64,000 bases of DNA from Rubripirellula lacrimiformis (lineage in GTDB: Bacteria; Planctomycetota; Planctomycetia; Pirellulales; Pirellulaceae): assembly GCF_007741535.1 (NCBI RefSeq), contig NZ_CP036525.1:3906001-3970000 (forward strand), in the 5' to 3' direction. This document shows, one piece after another, positions 54,286 through 64,000 of this stretch. Positions within the stretch are counted from its first letter, which is position 1; each line of letters begins with the position of its first letter. Under the pieces are notes generated by a model that worked only from the letters and a program-made list of their open reading frames with translations, ran no database searches and was not told where the DNA came from. A program made the translations under genes and the position numbers.

Positions 54286-57200
54286 GCACCTATCCAATGA
54301 CGACATGGAAATCGAGGCAACTCTTGGCTTTCGTTGCGATCGTGATCTCGGTTTCGGCTTTCAATCCGTCAACGTGTGTTGGCCAAACCAAGGAACGCTC
54401 GGATTCTTTGGCATTGAACGAATTGTTTGCTGGCCAAAATTGCGATGCGAGATCTGAAGACATCTATCGCCGTGCCATGGCAATGGAAGTTCCGAGGCGA
54501 TATCAATACTTGACCGACTGGGTGTTGCCGGGGCCGAATCATGCGGATCTACGTTTGACGGTCGGCTATGTGGCAAGCGATGGGCAGGCTGACCCAGCGG
54601 ACAATTCCACGCAATCCAAACTGCTTGTTTCACCAGATGATCATGGTTTATTGATCGTTGATGGTGGAAAACTGGTTTCACCTGCGGTCGAGTTGATCGA
54701 AGCGGCAGCTAGGACCGGTCAACTAAAATCGGTGCGCGACGCGCTAGCGGCCGACGATCCTCCATCGCCAGCCGATGCCAATGACCGGCAGGCGATGTTG
54801 GCGCTGATCGAAATCCACGCCGGGCAAACAGATCAAGCGGCTCAGCGTCTGGAGCACCTGTTTCAGAATATTTGGACCGATGATCTGTCGGTTTGGGAAA
54901 GTCATGACGCCGTTCTATTGTGCTTGATGGCAGCTTCGCGTTCGAAAGAGACGGCGTTTGTTTCGGTGGATGCAGGCCAGCGGATCATGTCGGCGTTCAA
55001 ATACATGATCGACCGACCGGTTTGGCATCGATACCTATGGGCGGCAGTGGCAAATCTAAAACTGGTGATCGAACCCACCACCGAGTCCGAATGGGCGGAA
55101 GCAAACGCCGTGGCACAACAGTGGTATCCAGTGACGGTTGCGCGTTCGCGCGAACACGGCGGCGGGTTTCCGGCTTCGGTATGGCGGGTGACCCAAGGAG
55201 GGGTTCAGAATTTGGCTAGCCATAGCGATGACTACTTGTTCTTTCGGACACCGATGCAGGGTAGCTATAGTTTCGAAGCAGACGTCGACTGTTTCGGTTG
55301 GCGTGACAGCCAACTTCTGGCAGGCGGATACTGGCTGAAAACGTTCAATGATCTGCAGTCCTATGGACGCGGTGTTCTGCGTGGTGACCTGCAAGGCGGC
55401 ACGATTGACCCGCCACTGACCGATGTCCGGAAATCGGGCCAACTACGCTACCGAACCCGCGTGGATGGAGACGAGGCCACGACCTTCTTCAACGGCCGCC
55501 TCGTCCATCGACAGCTGAATAGCGACGTCGCCAATATGGCAGGGGATGAAGCCGTGCAGGCGAGCTTCCCATGGGCCGCGATACGCAGCTCCTATCGACA
55601 TTTCGGCGGCGGCAAGGACTTCCGAATTTCCGGCACGCCCGACGTGCCCGAGGTGGTGTTCATGTCCGACCATCCGCAGCTACCGGGATGGTACGAATAT
55701 TTTCATGAATCAAACCAAGCGGACTTGGCGGACTGGTCCTTTGAAATAGCGAATGAAGAGGACTTGGAATCGCGGTGGGGACAGATCAACGGTCGTGCGA
55801 ATTATGAATTGGCGAAAGGATGCAACGCCGAGAGCTTGTTGGTTTACACGCGTCCTGTACTGGAGGATGGCTCGGTTGAGTATCAGTTTTGGTATCAGCC
55901 AGGAAAGTTCGAAGTGCATCCGGCGATCGGCCAACGGTGTCTAATACTGGGTTCCGATGCCGTCGAGTCGCATCTGATAACCGATGGCAAATTCGATCGA
56001 ACCGGACGCCGTCCCGACAATCGGTTGCATCGTGCGGTGCGGTCGACGGATGTCCCTGACGTGACCCCCTTGTCATCGGTGCTTCGCGAGGGATCCTGGA
56101 ACACGATGATGGTATCGATCGTTGCTGATCAGCTGTCATTGTTCCTGAACAACTCGTTGGTTCATCGTCAACGCTTGGGGGAACACGATCCACGCAAGTT
56201 TGGTTTGTTTCATTATCGAGATCGCACGGCGGCACGGGTTCGCCGTGTTCGGTGGGCGGGGGATTGGTCAACCGATTTGCCTCGTTTGGATCAGCAGCCG
56301 CTGGCGACACCACTCACTGAGTTATCGGAAGACTCTAGACAGAGATTGACGCATCTGTTCGAGGTGAAGATGGGCGTGGATGTCCTCACTAGCAAGCGGA
56401 TTATCGTGTCCGACGGCAACCCCGTTCAACATTTTCATGCGACCGCAGACGGATTGGAGATGAATCGGCCTGCCGAATCGGGGTACCGAAACGCGCTGTT
56501 GTCACCGGCGATTGAAGTCGCTGGCGATTTTGACATCACTGCGAAGTTCGACCAATTGAACACGCAGTCCGAACTGGGGAAGACGGCAACCGTTACGCTG
56601 TCGATCGAGGCCGAAAACGCCAAATCGGATGTCGCCGCTTTGCAGCGAAAGTGCGATCCAGAGAACGAGCAAACGGTCCAGTGTTTGTATATGCAAACGA
56701 TTGATGGTGACGATCGACGGCACTACTTTAGCCATTCGCCTGTGGAGGCAAACGATGGGCGTCTACGACTGTCCCGACGCGGATCCACCGTCTACTACCA
56801 ATTTGCCTACAACGATTCGGACCAATTCCGTTTGATTGGGCAGACCGAATTTACCGCAGACAAATTAAAAGCGAACGGGATTAAGTTTGGCGGTCAAATT
56901 CAGGGCAGTTCGGGATTCACCAACGTACGCTGGACGGATTTTCGAGTACGCGCCGAGTATCTGCGAGAACAGGGGCCGGAAGAGGCCGAGAATTTGATCG
57001 CAAAATTAGACGAGGATCGCGATCAACTCGCGAAGACGTTGGCATTTGACTACTCGATGGCACCGCCACCGAGCAATCTCTTTTATCATTGGAATCGCCA
57101 ACAAGATCGGCAGTGGAAAGCGTCTGATCATGGACTCTTGGTCGAGCGGGCGGGAAGCGACCATTGGTCCAGTACAGGAATCATGTTCACTCCTGATGTA

Positions 57201-57830
57201 ACAGGAGACTTTGACGCGACCATTCGATTCGATCCGTCCCGTTTAGCAATCCCGACCATCGGTAAAAAGTCGTCGATCCATTTACAAATCAAACTTGATG
57301 ACGACCGGGAAACTCAGTTGAACTCGATTTTGGCGAGATTGCCTGAGGGGGACTTCGTTGCCGAAGGCCAGATGCGGATCCAGAAGCCGGACGGTACTGA
57401 TCGATTCGAGCGATTGGGGGGATTCACCATTGTGGCTGCCGATCGATTGCGTGTGGTCCGTCGTGGACCCCGGTTCTATATTTTGATCGGCACGGATGGC
57501 GCTGGTGATCAATTGATCGGCAGCTTCATCGGCGGTGACGCTCCCCTGCCAAGCGGTGGGATTCGGACGATGATTCATACCGGAGGCGACGGACGCAGTT
57601 CGTTGGTCCTGTTGAATGAATTTGAACTCCATGCGTCGATGATTGACGTCTCCGCATTTGCACCGGTTGCGTTGCCGCTAGATTTCAATCAAGCGATGAC
57701 GCCACAGAGCCAGCCGTCCTCTTTGCCGACGGCCCGTACCGGTCGAACGCCCTCTAGCAAGCCGCCTGACCCACCGCCGGTCAAGGCAAAGCCACGATCC
57801 TTTCTGCAGTCGATATTTGATCTGTTTTAA
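54282..57830 (+). CDS. Large secreted DUF1583-like protein, second of three
   Basis: This 1182-residue exported paralogue has a signal peptide (about 10-35, ending near CVGQ). The N-terminal helical stretch with YLTDWVLPGP is shared with the third protein. The common module follows: ISGTPDVP, RPVLEDGSVEYQFWY, VHPAIGQRC, LITDGKFDRTGRRPDN, LSLFLNN with FGLFHYRDR and AGDWSTDLP, GDFDITAKFDQLN, and a closing RVVRRGPRFYILIG. A Pro-rich tail ends the protein. It is translationally coupled to the first gene (ATGA) and lies 30 bp from the third. Confidence 0.78.
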   Translation: MSTYPMTTWKSRQLLAFVAIVISVSAFNPSTCVGQTKERSDSLALNELFAGQNCDARSEDIYRRAMAMEVPRRYQYLTDWVLPGPNHADLRLTVGYVASDGQADPADNSTQSKLLVSPDDHGLLIVDGGKLVSPAVELIEAAARTGQLKSVRDALAADDPPSPADANDRQAMLALIEIHAGQTDQAAQRLEHLFQNIWTDDLSVWESHDAVLLCLMAASRSKETAFVSVDAGQRIMSAFKYMIDRPVWHRYLWAAVANLKLVIEPTTESEWAEANAVAQQWYPVTVARSREHGGGFPASVWRVTQGGVQNLASHSDDYLFFRTPMQGSYSFEADVDCFGWRDSQLLAGGYWLKTFNDLQSYGRGVLRGDLQGGTIDPPLTDVRKSGQLRYRTRVDGDEATTFFNGRLVHRQLNSDVANMAGDEAVQASFPWAAIRSSYRHFGGGKDFRISGTPDVPEVVFMSDHPQLPGWYEYFHESNQADLADWSFEIANEEDLESRWGQINGRANYELAKGCNAESLLVYTRPVLEDGSVEYQFWYQPGKFEVHPAIGQRCLILGSDAVESHLITDGKFDRTGRRPDNRLHRAVRSTDVPDVTPLSSVLREGSWNTMMVSIVADQLSLFLNNSLVHRQRLGEHDPRKFGLFHYRDRTAARVRRVRWAGDWSTDLPRLDQQPLATPLTELSEDSRQRLTHLFEVKMGVDVLTSKRIIVSDGNPVQHFHATADGLEMNRPAESGYRNALLSPAIEVAGDFDITAKFDQLNTQSELGKTATVTLSIEAENAKSDVAALQRKCDPENEQTVQCLYMQTIDGDDRRHYFSHSPVEANDGRLRLSRRGSTVYYQFAYNDSDQFRLIGQTEFTADKLKANGIKFGGQIQGSSGFTNVRWTDFRVRAEYLREQGPEEAENLIAKLDEDRDQLAKTLAFDYSMAPPPSNLFYHWNRQQDRQWKASDHGLLVERAGSDHWSSTGIMFTPDVTGDFDATIRFDPSRLAIPTIGKKSSIHLQIKLDDDRETQLNSILARLPEGDFVAEGQMRIQKPDGTDRFERLGGFTIVAADRLRVVRRGPRFYILIGTDGAGDQLIGSFIGGDAPLPSGGIRTMIHTGGDGRSSLVLLNEFELHASMIDVSAFAPVALPLDFNQAMTPQSQPSSLPTARTGRTPSSKPPDPPPVKAKPRSFLQSIFDLF

Positions 57831-57860
57831 GAACTTCCCGACAAGAATCACAGCGCCTTC

Positions 57861-60800
57861 ATGATGAACTTCAGTATCCATTCGCGTTTCTGCGTACCAT
57901 CATCTTCCGAACGGGGATTGGGGGTCGCATCGGTGTGGATTTTTCCGCAGCTTCGAGGCGGGATCCCGGATCGATTCGCGACCATCGTTTCTCGCTGGAT
58001 GCTTCCGTTTGCGGTCGCAATTACCATTTGCGGTGGAACAGCACCGAAGTGTTGCGGACAGAACGTGGCCGCGGCGAAGACGGACCTGGATGCTGCTGTG
58101 CACCGAGACCTTGGTGTGCCTGAGCAACTGACGATAGCTGCGGGGGAAGGACGCTTGGATTCTGTCTTCGATCAGCTCGCTGTTGCATGCGATACCCAGA
58201 TCGTCGATCAATGGATCAGCGGATCGGAGTTACCATCGGTGATTGGCAGTCTCTATCGACAACTAAGCGGTTTGGATAGCGAGGAGCAGTTTGAGCTTTG
58301 GTCCGAGTGGACTTTTCCACCGATGGATTCCACCCAGGGGAAAGGCAGGGTGCGGATGATCACATGCCCGGTACCCACCGAAGCGCCGCCCAGCGTGTTT
58401 GCGCGTACGATGGGAAAGCGTCCACGGGAAGATTCGTTCGCCGTCGCAAGCATTGGTGGGATGCGAGGGATGTTTTGCAGCGCTTGGATGCTGGTCCAAG
58501 CTGCTGATCAGCGAGGCCGGTTGAGTCGGCTGATCTCGGACCTCGAACAACTGGTGTCCGAAGGCGCCGATGGAGCAAAGCCATTGCTGGTCTTGGCACG
58601 CATCGCCGACCGGCGTGGAAACTCGGGTTCGGTACGCGCCTATTTGGCAAAGGTACGCCAAGATTTCGCGGCGAATCAGTTGAACGTGATTCCGATGGAC
58701 GCCGATCGGTGGATGGAAGTGGCGATCTCGCTTGCTGCGACCACTCGTGAAGAACTTGCCGACGACGCTGAGTCAACCTTGGCTGTGATCGCAAATCGGG
58801 TGGGCCAGAACAAGGCCGTTTTGCGAATTGCCCACGCGGTCGCGGTTCAAACCCATCGGGGGCAATCGGATCCCGCGGTCCTGTTCGATTCGCAAATGGC
58901 ACATTGGATGCCAGCGGCTCAGGCAAGTGCGACCAGCAACTTGTCGGGATCACCGCAGCCGATGTGGATCAGTCATGAAGAGCACATTTTGCATTTGGCC
59001 GGTGCCGGACAAGACGTGCTATTTTATCGGTATCCACTGACGGGTGATTTTGACTTCGTCTGCGAAACGCAGGAAGGCGGCCCCTTAGGGACCGATGGTG
59101 GGTTGGTCTACGGAGGGTTGCAGTTTCAGGCACTGGGACTCACCAACGAATTGACAGTTTGGGACGCCGATGGAGATCACGCTCAAACCAGACCGTGTCC
59201 TTTTGTACGCCATGAATCAGCCGCCGTCTTCAATCGAGTCTCGCTGCACAGTGACGATGACGGTTTGGCGTTTGAATCGAACTTGCATCCGATGTGGAGG
59301 TTCGGTGAACCAGAAAAACAGAGCCCTTGGTTGGGACTGCGAAGTTTTGGCAGGAACAGGCCGGCGTTCCGAAACTTCCGATTCACTGGGACGCCCACCA
59401 TCCCACGCAAAGTCGATATGATCGCGGGCGAACAGCTTCGAGGCTGGCAGACCGGATTCTTTGACGAATCCCAGCCGACGTTCGTCGAGTCGCGGCGAGG
59501 TCTTCCCGACGCCAAGTCCTCGGGATCCGTTGACTATCGCGTCCAAGAAGGGATCTTGACGGCATTGGTTGCTGATACGGAATCAAAACGTGCGATGCCC
59601 GGCTTGATTCGCTATCAACGGCCGCTGATGGATGGCGAATCGATTTCGTACCAATTCAAACACTCGGATGACGAAGTCGTACTACACCCAGCCTTAGGAC
59701 GAATGGTGTTTCTGTTGGAATCCGGTGGGATTCGCATTCGCTGGATGACGGATGGACCCTTCGATTGGACGGGGCTTCCGCAAGACAACACGTTGTTGGA
59801 ACCGCTGAACCGGAAAGGGCCTCGGCCGATTCCACTGCAGGAAGGCGATTGGAACCGGGTATCGATTGCTCGGGTAGGTCAGTCCGTCACGGTGGCTCTT
59901 AATGGCGAACCGATCTATCAACGGCCTGTGGATTTTTCTGGTGCGATGCCATTCGGATTCTATCGCGCTGATCGGTCCAAAGTCGGACAGGTGCGGAATG
60001 TGGAAATGACGGGCGACTGGCCAGAGACTTTGCCAGAAAGCTTTTTCGGAACCGAAGAACCTCGCGAATCCAACTTGGGAGGCCCCGTTCAGCCGACGCG
60101 TGCCGGGCGGGGAAACACGGTCGATGAAATCTCGTCAGTTGTCTTCGTCGACGAGCAAACGTTGTCTGACAACGTGCGGGCAGTTTGCGCCCAGGCGACC
60201 AACTTCGATCCCCAGGAACGGTACGACTATCTAGCGGATTGGGTTCTTCCGGGGGATCGCCATCGTGGACTACGGCTGGCGGGCTACTTTTCACCGGTAG
60301 AAATATCCGAACCTGCCGCCAAAGAGGCGATGTTTGCGATCCAGACGCCTCCGCGTTCGAACCTGACACGATCCGCGCACCCGGTTTTTTTTTGCCCCGC
60401 CGTCGACCTGATTGACGCTGCCCAATGGTGCGACCGTCTACCACAGCTATTCAAACGAGTGGATGCGTTTGATCCCCAGGGTGATCGAGTGCTGACGAAG
60501 CAGAAGTTAGCTTTGACGGCGATCACCTTGATGGCGATGGGCAACTCGTCCCCCATGGCGGCAGGCGTGAAGAACGCAGGCGCCGACCAGAAACCTTTGT
60601 TGGGTAATCCGGCGGTGACGGAGCGATTGGGACGCGTCATGGTTCAGTTTTTAAAGTTGTGCGAAGATCCGGAACCGCTAACGGATCGCGACCGTTGGGC
60701 AGAATACCTGGTCGCCTACGTTGGCATGTCGCGCGCCGCTTCAAATCAAACGGTCGACGAACTCTTGTCGTTCTTGTTCGAATCTCGCGTTCGCTTGGGC

Positions 60801-63572
60801 GGAGATCGCAGCAGCACGTTGGAAGCCAATCTGCAGAGCCATCTGCAGCGACTGGTTGCCAATCGCCGGCACGAACGAGGCAACGATCGGCAACGAGAAT
60901 CATTGCAGAGTGAACTGGATCGCAGTTGGGTTGCCAGTGGTCAAACCAACGCGCGGCTGTGTGGCTTAGGACGCGCTCTGCCCGAATGGGAACTGAACGC
61001 GAACGGTGAACTGGAACATCTTGTCGGACATGAATCGGATCTGTTGCTGTATCGAAGCCCGCTAGCTGGGAACTTTTCAGTACACGCGGACCTTCACCCT
61101 TGGTCTCGCTCTCAGGTGCAGCGTGGCGATCATCATGTTGGTAACGGTATCAACCGTGAACACATTCAGATTGGTTCTTTCCGCCATCCGCATCAAAACG
61201 TTGCCCTGGAAAAACCCTTCGAAAAGCCTGGTCGATGGGTGCGTTTTCGATCGGAATTTCAGGATGGGCATCAGCGTGACTTCTTGGATGGCCGATTGGT
61301 GCACAAGCGAAATCTGGTTGAAAACGAAGATCCTTGGCTTGGGCTGCGCAGTTGGTGGAAAGTCCAATCGCGGGTGAATGAGGTTTCCATCAGCGGTCGT
61401 CCTACGATTTTGGATCAAGTGCCGATCGGAAAGTCATCGGATCTGATCGGGTGGACATCGTATTTTCAAAACTCGATCGCGACAAAGAACGCTCCATGGC
61501 AACAGCAAAGTGAGGGGGATCACGACCTGATTGTTGGACTTCGTCGCGGCGATGTGGTGGGATGCGATCGGGAATGTCTATTGCAATACCATCGCCGAAT
61601 GGTCGAAGACGGGGCCTTCGCGTTTGACTTTTACTACGACCAAGCCAATGGTTCAGCATCCCCGGCGATCGGGCGCCTCGCATTCTTGTTGCGTCCCGAT
61701 GGTGTTTATGAGCACTGGGTGACGGACGGACAATTTGATCCAACTGGGGTGCGACCTGGCAACCTGCAACGAATCCAGTCGCATCAACGATGGGAGGATT
61801 CCGGTGATCCAGCATTGCCGCTGAAAAAGGAGGCCTGGAATCATCTTGAAATGCGGTTGCAGGGTGACGAAGTCTCCCTGTTTCTGAATGATCATCGCGT
61901 TTTCCAACGCACCTTGCCGTCAAATTCCCGGCGGTCAGTGGGACTTTTCCATTTTGCCGATCGGTCTCAGTTGCGTGTTCGCAACGCCATCCTTCGCGGC
62001 GATTGGCCCAAGCAAATGCCGCCCGATCAACCACTCGCGGACCCGCGTCTAAAGCAACTGGATCTGCAACTGTCCGCTCTACCGGCGGTCGCGAAGGTGA
62101 ATTTCCAGGATCCCAGTACCGTGGATTCTCTTGTCGACATCAACAAGGGCAACGCCGCTGGATCGACGTTGGACGTCGAAGGTGGCAAACGGGTGACGGC
62201 GACTTCGTCAGGTGCCTGGATCCAAACTGCCATGAAGCCAAGGTTTTCCCTCAGCGGTAACTTTGACGTTCAGGTCGGGTTCATCGACGCGCGGTGCGAT
62301 TCGCCGGTCGAGCAGGGGATGGCCGAACTGGTGATCACAGTTGCCGATCAGGATGCGAGTGAATTGCATGTCGCCGTGGGAACGAGTCAACAATCCGTCC
62401 CGTTTTTACGTGGCCAAAAAATTGCTTTGAATCCGGATGGTTCGCGGCGGTTCTTGGGCGAACGGTGGGGGTATGAATCCGAGTCGGGACGGATGCGGAT
62501 CGTCCGAAAAGGCGACACCGCGTACTTTTTGTTTGCCAGCGGAGTTGACGGACATGCCCGAGTCATTGGTCAACAACCCATTGGCCCAGAAGACATAAAT
62601 TTTGACTCGATCAAGTTAACGGTGACTGCAAAGGGACAAGGGGTGGCCGGGACTGTGTGGACGGACATGACCATTGCCGCCGATCGAATTCAGCACTTAC
62701 CCGGATCCAATTTGCCGTTGCCTCCGATGATCGGTGTGGTGGATGCGGCGACTGGAAGGGTGACGAAGTTGGCTGGTCCGACCGAAGGTTTCAACCACGT
62801 GGGATCGCCTACTTGGTCACAGGATGGAAAGTGGATCACGTATGACCAGTCGCTGGGCAGTGTCGCTAAGTCACGCCTGATGATGGTTCCTTTCGAAGGC
62901 GGTGATCCGATTGATCTTGGATTTGGATCGATGCCCAGTTTTTCGAAAGATGGTCGACGGGTTGCCTTTTCAGCCTACCAACAGGGCGTTGGAATCATGA
63001 ACGTCGATGGCAGCGAGCGCAAAATCCTGGATGTGGAAGGTTGGGGAGCCGAGTGGTCACCAGACGGTAAAACGATTGCCTACGGAAAGCGTGGTAATAT
63101 CGTGCTCTGGGATGTTGCCACAGGCACAAGTCGAAGCCTGATGGTGGGGGCTGCGGATCGATTTAGTTTGATCTATTGGAACATGTGCTGGTCGCCCGAT
63201 TCCAGCAAGATTCAGTTTCACGCTCGCAAAACAGGTTCAAATGCGGAGGAGTTCGCAGTTGTCGATCTCGCACACCCGAGCCAGGTGAAGTCCATTGCGA
63301 TGCCGCCGAATTATCGCCGATCGGAAGTCGGTTGGTCACCGTCCGACGATCGTCTGCTTGTCGCTTTGACGTCCAACACGCTGCGGTATCCGCAATTGTT
63401 TACGATGCCGGCCGATGGAAGTGACGTTCCCGCCGCATTGGTACCCAGAGTCGACAATCACGAGATCGCTATGGGTGCTTGGTCGCCGGATGGGAAGTGG
63501 ATTGCCGTCCGCGCCGTTTCGCGTCCAGAGGCGTTGGATTGGCCATTGCGATTGCCGGCTGCCGGTGAGTGA
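57861..63572 (+). CDS. Giant secreted double-module DUF1583-like protein with propeller
   Basis: This 1903-residue exported protein has a hydrophobic segment (about 47-65) that probably acts as a late signal sequence. Module copy 1 spans about 340-745 (GTPTIP, RPLMDGESISYQF, LHPALGR, MTDGPFDWTG, FGFYRADR, GDWPETLP). A second N-terminal-type helical region (YDYLADWVLPG) begins near 790. Module copy 2 spans about 1075-1400 (GRPTILD, RRMVEDGAFAFDF, SPAIGRLA, VTDGQFDPTG, VGLFHFADR, GDWPKQMP). The closing DUF1583-like part follows. From about 1620 to the end lies a WD40/PD40-type beta-propeller (WSQDGKWITY, FSKDGRRVAF, WSPDGKTIAY, WSPDSSKIQF, WSPDGKWIAV). It looks like two family members fused head to tail plus a propeller. 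Confidence 0.8.
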   Translation: MMNFSIHSRFCVPSSSERGLGVASVWIFPQLRGGIPDRFATIVSRWMLPFAVAITICGGTAPKCCGQNVAAAKTDLDAAVHRDLGVPEQLTIAAGEGRLDSVFDQLAVACDTQIVDQWISGSELPSVIGSLYRQLSGLDSEEQFELWSEWTFPPMDSTQGKGRVRMITCPVPTEAPPSVFARTMGKRPREDSFAVASIGGMRGMFCSAWMLVQAADQRGRLSRLISDLEQLVSEGADGAKPLLVLARIADRRGNSGSVRAYLAKVRQDFAANQLNVIPMDADRWMEVAISLAATTREELADDAESTLAVIANRVGQNKAVLRIAHAVAVQTHRGQSDPAVLFDSQMAHWMPAAQASATSNLSGSPQPMWISHEEHILHLAGAGQDVLFYRYPLTGDFDFVCETQEGGPLGTDGGLVYGGLQFQALGLTNELTVWDADGDHAQTRPCPFVRHESAAVFNRVSLHSDDDGLAFESNLHPMWRFGEPEKQSPWLGLRSFGRNRPAFRNFRFTGTPTIPRKVDMIAGEQLRGWQTGFFDESQPTFVESRRGLPDAKSSGSVDYRVQEGILTALVADTESKRAMPGLIRYQRPLMDGESISYQFKHSDDEVVLHPALGRMVFLLESGGIRIRWMTDGPFDWTGLPQDNTLLEPLNRKGPRPIPLQEGDWNRVSIARVGQSVTVALNGEPIYQRPVDFSGAMPFGFYRADRSKVGQVRNVEMTGDWPETLPESFFGTEEPRESNLGGPVQPTRAGRGNTVDEISSVVFVDEQTLSDNVRAVCAQATNFDPQERYDYLADWVLPGDRHRGLRLAGYFSPVEISEPAAKEAMFAIQTPPRSNLTRSAHPVFFCPAVDLIDAAQWCDRLPQLFKRVDAFDPQGDRVLTKQKLALTAITLMAMGNSSPMAAGVKNAGADQKPLLGNPAVTERLGRVMVQFLKLCEDPEPLTDRDRWAEYLVAYVGMSRAASNQTVDELLSFLFESRVRLGGDRSSTLEANLQSHLQRLVANRRHERGNDRQRESLQSELDRSWVASGQTNARLCGLGRALPEWELNANGELEHLVGHESDLLLYRSPLAGNFSVHADLHPWSRSQVQRGDHHVGNGINREHIQIGSFRHPHQNVALEKPFEKPGRWVRFRSEFQDGHQRDFLDGRLVHKRNLVENEDPWLGLRSWWKVQSRVNEVSISGRPTILDQVPIGKSSDLIGWTSYFQNSIATKNAPWQQQSEGDHDLIVGLRRGDVVGCDRECLLQYHRRMVEDGAFAFDFYYDQANGSASPAIGRLAFLLRPDGVYEHWVTDGQFDPTGVRPGNLQRIQSHQRWEDSGDPALPLKKEAWNHLEMRLQGDEVSLFLNDHRVFQRTLPSNSRRSVGLFHFADRSQLRVRNAILRGDWPKQMPPDQPLADPRLKQLDLQLSALPAVAKVNFQDPSTVDSLVDINKGNAAGSTLDVEGGKRVTATSSGAWIQTAMKPRFSLSGNFDVQVGFIDARCDSPVEQGMAELVITVADQDASELHVAVGTSQQSVPFLRGQKIALNPDGSRRFLGERWGYESESGRMRIVRKGDTAYFLFASGVDGHARVIGQQPIGPEDINFDSIKLTVTAKGQGVAGTVWTDMTIAADRIQHLPGSNLPLPPMIGVVDAATGRVTKLAGPTEGFNHVGSPTWSQDGKWITYDQSLGSVAKSRLMMVPFEGGDPIDLGFGSMPSFSKDGRRVAFSAYQQGVGIMNVDGSERKILDVEGWGAEWSPDGKTIAYGKRGNIVLWDVATGTSRSLMVGAADRFSLIYWNMCWSPDSSKIQFHARKTGSNAEEFAVVDLAHPSQVKSIAMPPNYRRSEVGWSPSDDRLLVALTSNTLRYPQLFTMPADGSDVPAALVPRVDNHEIAMGAWSPDGKWIAVRAVSRPEALDWPLRLPAAGE

Positions 63573-63696
63573 TGGGTCCCGGATTGGCGCCACGCGGCGG
63601 CTTTGGGAACCTGGGTGTCTCCAGGGCGATGCGGTGTCGGAACCACGATTTGGTTTCGCGTATTGAGCGTGTCCAATTTTGGATTGGAGCGTCCCT

Positions 63697-64000
63697 ATGG
63701 ATCCAGATCGCGAATCGGGGATGGGATTGATGGCACAACGGCCTCACGTTGTCATTGTGGGTGGTGGGTTTGGCGGGCTGGAAACGGCCAAACGACTGCG
63801 TCAATGTGACGTCGATATCACGATGATCGACCGCCACAACTTCCACCTGTTTCAGCCGTTGCTGTATCAGGTGGCAACTGGTGGGCTGTCGCCTGCAAAT
63901 ATCGCGACACCGCTGCGTTCGATCCTGCGTCGCCAAGCGAATTGCCAAGTCATCCTGGCGGAGGTCACCGACATCGATGTGGCCAATTCTGAGCTGAAAC
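63697..64000 (+). CDS. NAD(P)/FAD-dependent oxidoreductase, NDH-2-like (partial)
   Basis: The first 101 codons run off the right edge. After a short leader come the FAD-binding Rossmann motif VVIVGGGFGGLETAKRL, the strand end TMIDRHNFHLFQPLLYQVATGGLSP and the ATPLRSILR stretch, which together are typical of type II NADH dehydrogenases (NADH:quinone oxidoreductase, membrane-associated, non-proton-pumping). A second possible ATG stands 11 codons inside (MAQRPHVV). The 124-bp gap before it (63573-63696) holds no recognised element. Confidence 0.88.
   Translation, partial: MDPDRESGMGLMAQRPHVVIVGGGFGGLETAKRLRQCDVDITMIDRHNFHLFQPLLYQVATGGLSPANIATPLRSILRRQANCQVILAEVTDIDVANSELK

Overview
The window looks like a chromosomal segment of a planctomycete of the Pirellulaceae type (Rhodopirellula and relatives). 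The evidence is the repeated use of families expanded in that group: two DUF1549/DUF1553 (PSCyt/PSD) plus DUF1501 gene pairs, very large secreted proteins resembling the DUF1581/DUF1583 families, FG-GAP fusions, secreted EF-hand proteins, a MoxR-DUF58-BatA cluster and an alpha/alpha-toroid protein. This placement rests on family content, not on a marker gene. No rRNA, tRNA or CRISPR was seen.

Region by region. (1) 1-7.2 kb, minus strand: a heavy-metal efflux operon with a Cys/His-rich exported protein, a His-rich RND adaptor, a CusA/CzcA-type RND pump, a small exported protein and a His-tailed lipoprotein, closed by a strong intrinsic terminator at 80-132. No outer-membrane channel gene is present. 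(2) 7.2-12 kb: an EF-hand esterase, a non-coding stretch with a 13-bp tandem repeat, a SYLF lipid-binding protein (plus strand), and a minus-strand pair made of a receiver/HATPase hybrid and a DUF1853 protein. (3) 12.4-17.1 kb, plus strand: a DUF1549/DUF1553 cytochrome-like protein overlapping a DUF1501 protein. (4) 17.1-19 kb, minus strand: a methyltransferase overlapping a divergent UbiA-like membrane protein. (5) 19-27.2 kb: an apparent sialic-acid locus holding an FG-GAP/sialidase fusion (minus), a divergent sialate O-acetylesterase and an N-acetylneuraminate-lyase-like aldolase (plus), with an ACT-domain SerB between the last two. (6) 27.1-29.5 kb: a mobile patch of hairpin-forming repeats, a GNAT gene, and a structurally complete IS4-type element (27907-29482). 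The IS has inserted into one repeat copy with a 9-bp target duplication, and its transposase carries one nonsense codon.

(7) 29.6-50.5 kb, minus strand: a long co-directional cluster. It runs ECF sigma factor, anti-sigma-like/DUF1549/DUF1553 fusion, DUF1501, six-EF-hand protein, MoxR ATPase, DUF58, BatA-type vWA protein, second vWA protein with an amidotransferase-like fold, a 1458-residue coiled-coil membrane protein and an alpha/alpha-toroid protein, almost all joined by 4-8 bp overlaps or very short gaps. A separate caspase-fold peptidase gene follows after 158 bp. (8) 51-63.6 kb, plus strand, divergent from the sigma gene: three large secreted paralogues of 1106, 1182 and 1903 residues built from a shared repeated module, the last ending in a beta-propeller. 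(9) The right edge holds the first 101 codons of a type II NADH dehydrogenase-like flavoprotein.

The most system-like feature is region 7 together with region 8. A sigma factor and a membrane anti-sigma domain fused to a cytochrome-like enzyme head a gene train that also encodes a MoxR/vWA chaperone-type complex, and the divergent operon supplies huge exported proteins. That the two halves are co-regulated is inference. The gene order, overlaps and domain fusions are visible directly in the sequence.
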